Assembly (NCBI GenBank): GCA_025370845.1
Contig: JAMXFF010000036.1
Coordinates: 27,099 to 76,971, forward strand
Direction of reading: 5' to 3'
Source: Laspinema palackyanum D2a
GTDB lineage: Bacteria > Cyanobacteriota > Cyanobacteriia > Cyanobacteriales > Laspinemataceae
DNA: 49,873 nucleotides
In this document: piece after piece, positions 48,420 through 49,873 of the stretch
How positions within the stretch are numbered: position 1 is the first letter of the stretch
How the letters are laid out: every line of letters starts with the position of its first letter
Position numbers and translations under genes: made by a program
Notes under the pieces: generated by a model
Databases searched by the model: none
Told to the model about the DNA's origin: nothing
The model's input: the letters and a program-made list of their open reading frames with translations, nothing else

Positions 48420-49403
48420 TTAACCCAAGGTACTGCCTGATAAAATTTCGTGAGCTTGCTTGAGATGCTGGGCAACGGATTCAGCAGAAGCCTGGAAAGC
48501 CGCCCGTTCTGCCTCGTCCAGTTCGAGTTCTAACACCTGAGCAATCCCTTGGCGTCCTAACTGGCAAGGAACCCCGATGAACAAATCGCGTAACCCATAT
48601 TCACCCTGAAGATAAGCCGCAGCCGGAACGATTCGCGACTGGTCGAGCAAAATGGCTTCAATCATCAGACTCACCGAAGAGGCTGGCGCAAAATAAGCAC
48701 TCCCGGTCTTCATTAATTCTACGATTTCCGTGCCCCCATTGCGCGTGCGTGCCACAATTCGCTCAATGGTTTGAGTATCCAGCAGTTCCATTAAGGGAAT
48801 CCCATCAACCGTTGTGTAGCGGGGCAGGGGGACCATTAATTGTCCGTGATCTCCCAGGACCATTGCCTTGATATCCTGGATTGACACTCCCAGTTCCATC
48901 GAAATAAACGTTTTAAACCGCGCCGCATCCAGGACTCCCGCCATGCCAATCACCCGACGGCAGGGGAGTTGAGTCGTTTCCCAGGCGACGTAGGTCATCA
49001 CATCGAGGGGATTGGTGACCACAATTAAGATGGCTTCCGGCGATCGGGCGATCGCCTCCTTTGCCGCTGTCTTAACAATCGCCGCATTAATCTCAATCAA
49101 ATCATCGCGATTCATCCCCGGTTTGCGAGGACGACCGGCAGTGATCACCACAATATCCGAGTTCGCCGTATCATCATAATCATTAGTCCCCACGATTTGC
49201 CGGTCATGACCCTCCACCCCCCTTGCTTCCATCAAGTCCAGGGCAAGCCCTTGGGGCATCCCTTCCAGGACATCCAACATCACCACATCGGCTAAATTTT
49301 TTTCAGCCACTCGCTGGGCGAGGGTACTGCCAACTTTACCCGCACCAATAATGGAAACACGAGCCTGAGGACAAGAGGGAGGAGAAAAGGGGGAGGAGGA
49401 CAT
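48420..49403 (-). CDS. mdh: Malate dehydrogenase (LDH-like type)
   Basis: 327 residues. NAD-binding VSIIGAGKVGSTLA, then TAGRPRKPGMNRDDLIEIN with the substrate Arg residues, VTNPLDV, and the active-site His block VLGDHGQLMVPLPRY. It interconverts malate and oxaloacetate with NAD(H) in the cytoplasm. The usual family sequence at the His block is GGHGD; here GDHGQ, so the residues on both sides of the catalytic His differ. It lies 30 bp downstream of ndhO on the same strand and is probably in one transcript with it. Confidence 0.9.
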   Translation of the reverse strand: MSSSPFSPPSCPQARVSIIGAGKVGSTLAQRVAEKNLADVVMLDVLEGMPQGLALDLMEARGVEGHDRQIVGTNDYDDTANSDIVVITAGRPRKPGMNRDDLIEINAAIVKTAAKEAIARSPEAILIVVTNPLDVMTYVAWETTQLPCRRVIGMAGVLDAARFKTFISMELGVSIQDIKAMVLGDHGQLMVPLPRYTTVDGIPLMELLDTQTIERIVARTRNGGTEIVELMKTGSAYFAPASSVSLMIEAILLDQSRIVPAAAYLQGEYGLRDLFIGVPCQLGRQGIAQVLELELDEAERAAFQASAESVAQHLKQAHEILSGSTLG

Positions 49404-49433
49404 GATTAATAAAACCGTTGAACAGTTTAGGGT

Positions 49434-49649
49434 TTACTTGAATTCTTCGAGTTGGTCGATTCGCAGCCAGACATTCGGGGCAGGCATCTGACCAAACTTG
49501 ATCAGGGCATAGTCCCCATTCATGTCTACAACTTCCCCTTTAGTTTCAAAGATATAACTGGGGAAGCGCGAATCACTAGCACTCGCTTCTAAACTATTGT
49601 CCAACGTTTCGCGAACGGCGCGAACCATACTACCTTTTTTAACTGCCAT
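49434..49649 (-). CDS. ndhO: NAD(P)H-quinone oxidoreductase subunit O
   Basis: 71 residues, the full NdhO length. The sequence [20 protein letters not shown], the [21 protein letters not shown] beta-barrel-like segment and the LRIDQLEEF end match the hydrophilic NDH-1 subunit of cyanobacteria, which helps cyclic electron flow and respiration at the thylakoid. It starts with ATG and is followed 30 bp later by mdh. Confidence 0.93.
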   Translation of the reverse strand: MAVKKGSMVRAVRETLDNSLEASASDSRFPSYIFETKGEVVDMNGDYALIKFGQMPAPNVWLRIDQLEEFK

Positions 49650-49710
49650 AACTTGCTCTGCACTGTTTAAAACGCTTTCTATTCCTAATTTTAATCCCTC
49701 TGGGGGTCGG

Positions 49711-49796
49711 GGGATGGGGAGGATGGGGAGGATGGGGAGGATGGGGAGGATGGGGAGGATGGGGAGGATGGGGGAGATGGGGAGGATGGGGAGGAT
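49711..49796. repeat. 9-bp minisatellite (GGATGGGGA)n
   Basis: About nine near-perfect tandem copies of a 9-bp G-rich unit, upstream of ndhO. A shorter, degenerate version lies at about 41358-41400. Copy number is expected to be unstable. An in-frame translation as MGRMGRM is an artefact of the repeat. Confidence 0.9.
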
Positions 49797-49873
49797 GTTC
49801 GTAGTAACGACTTCAGTCGTTCTCTTCGTTCGTAGTAACGACTTCAGTCGTTCTCTTCGTTCGTAGTAACGAC
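49797..49873. repeat. 31-bp tandem repeat, 2.5 copies, running off the window
   Basis: Copies start at 49797, 49828 and 49859. Each contains GTTCGTAGTAAC and the hairpin AACGACTTCAGTCGTT. The unit is related to the left half of the elements at 3416 and 9419. No unique spacers separate copies, so this is not a CRISPR array. Confidence 0.85.

Noticed and set aside
49690-49866. Met-Gly-Arg repeat protein read from the plus strand
   Set aside because: It is the translation of the 9-bp minisatellite followed by a palindromic repeat and has no independent coding signal.
49797-49873. Possible CRISPR array at the window end
   Set aside because: The 31-bp unit repeats without unique spacers and no cas gene is present, so it is a plain tandem repeat.

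Overview
The window looks like chromosomal DNA from a filamentous cyanobacterium, probably Oscillatoriales-like (inference). The HIP1 octamer GCGATCGC is very frequent. There is an ndhO gene, a Cph1-type phytochrome, a pyrF-pyrE fusion, a Uma2 protein, a kinase/ATPase/histidine-kinase giant protein, and several families of palindromic cyanobacterial repeats.

Left part (1-15.4 kb): mostly core and signalling genes. In order: a 117-bp tandem repeat, a Thr/Pro-rich surface protein, a coiled-coil membrane protein of unknown role, a membrane hybrid histidine kinase, a 35-residue membrane peptide, a small secreted protein, a phospholipase-D-like enzyme, a phytochrome whose kinase domain has lost its phospho-accepting histidine, the bifunctional pyrimidine gene pyrFE, an M15-peptidase-like protein and a Uma2-family protein.

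Central part (15.5-34.7 kb): an extended DNA phosphorothioation (Dnd) island. Reading leftward on the minus strand are dndC, dndD, dndE, a DUF1499 protein and a large phosphorothioation-associated methyltransferase built of two tandem copies, the first of which lacks the SAM-binding segment. Around dndC lie three DGQHR-motif (DndB-class) proteins: a canonical dndB on the minus strand and two divergent paralogs on the plus strand. Further right, all on the minus strand, are a Dnd-associated protein 4, a secreted lectin-like protein, an Rpn/DUF4351-like protein, and a compact operon of an SF2 helicase (the Dnd 'restriction enzyme' family), a 97-residue protein and a second SMC-type ATPase. The likely logic (inference) is that DndC-D-E place sulfur in the backbone with sulfur from a cysteine desulfurase encoded elsewhere, DndB and its paralogs regulate or target this, and the helicase/small protein/SMC set restricts unmodified DNA. 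No DndA and no DndF-G-H set is visible.

Right part (34.8-49.9 kb): an Ap4A phosphorylase-like enzyme, a 1,812-residue Ser/Thr-kinase/AAA/GAF/histidine-kinase protein, a four-PAS histidine kinase, a gene-poor stretch holding a perfect 22-bp palindrome and a possible gene remnant, a 60-residue membrane protein, a P-loop ATPase, and the ndhO-mdh pair. The window ends in a 9-bp minisatellite and a 31-bp tandem array that runs off the edge.
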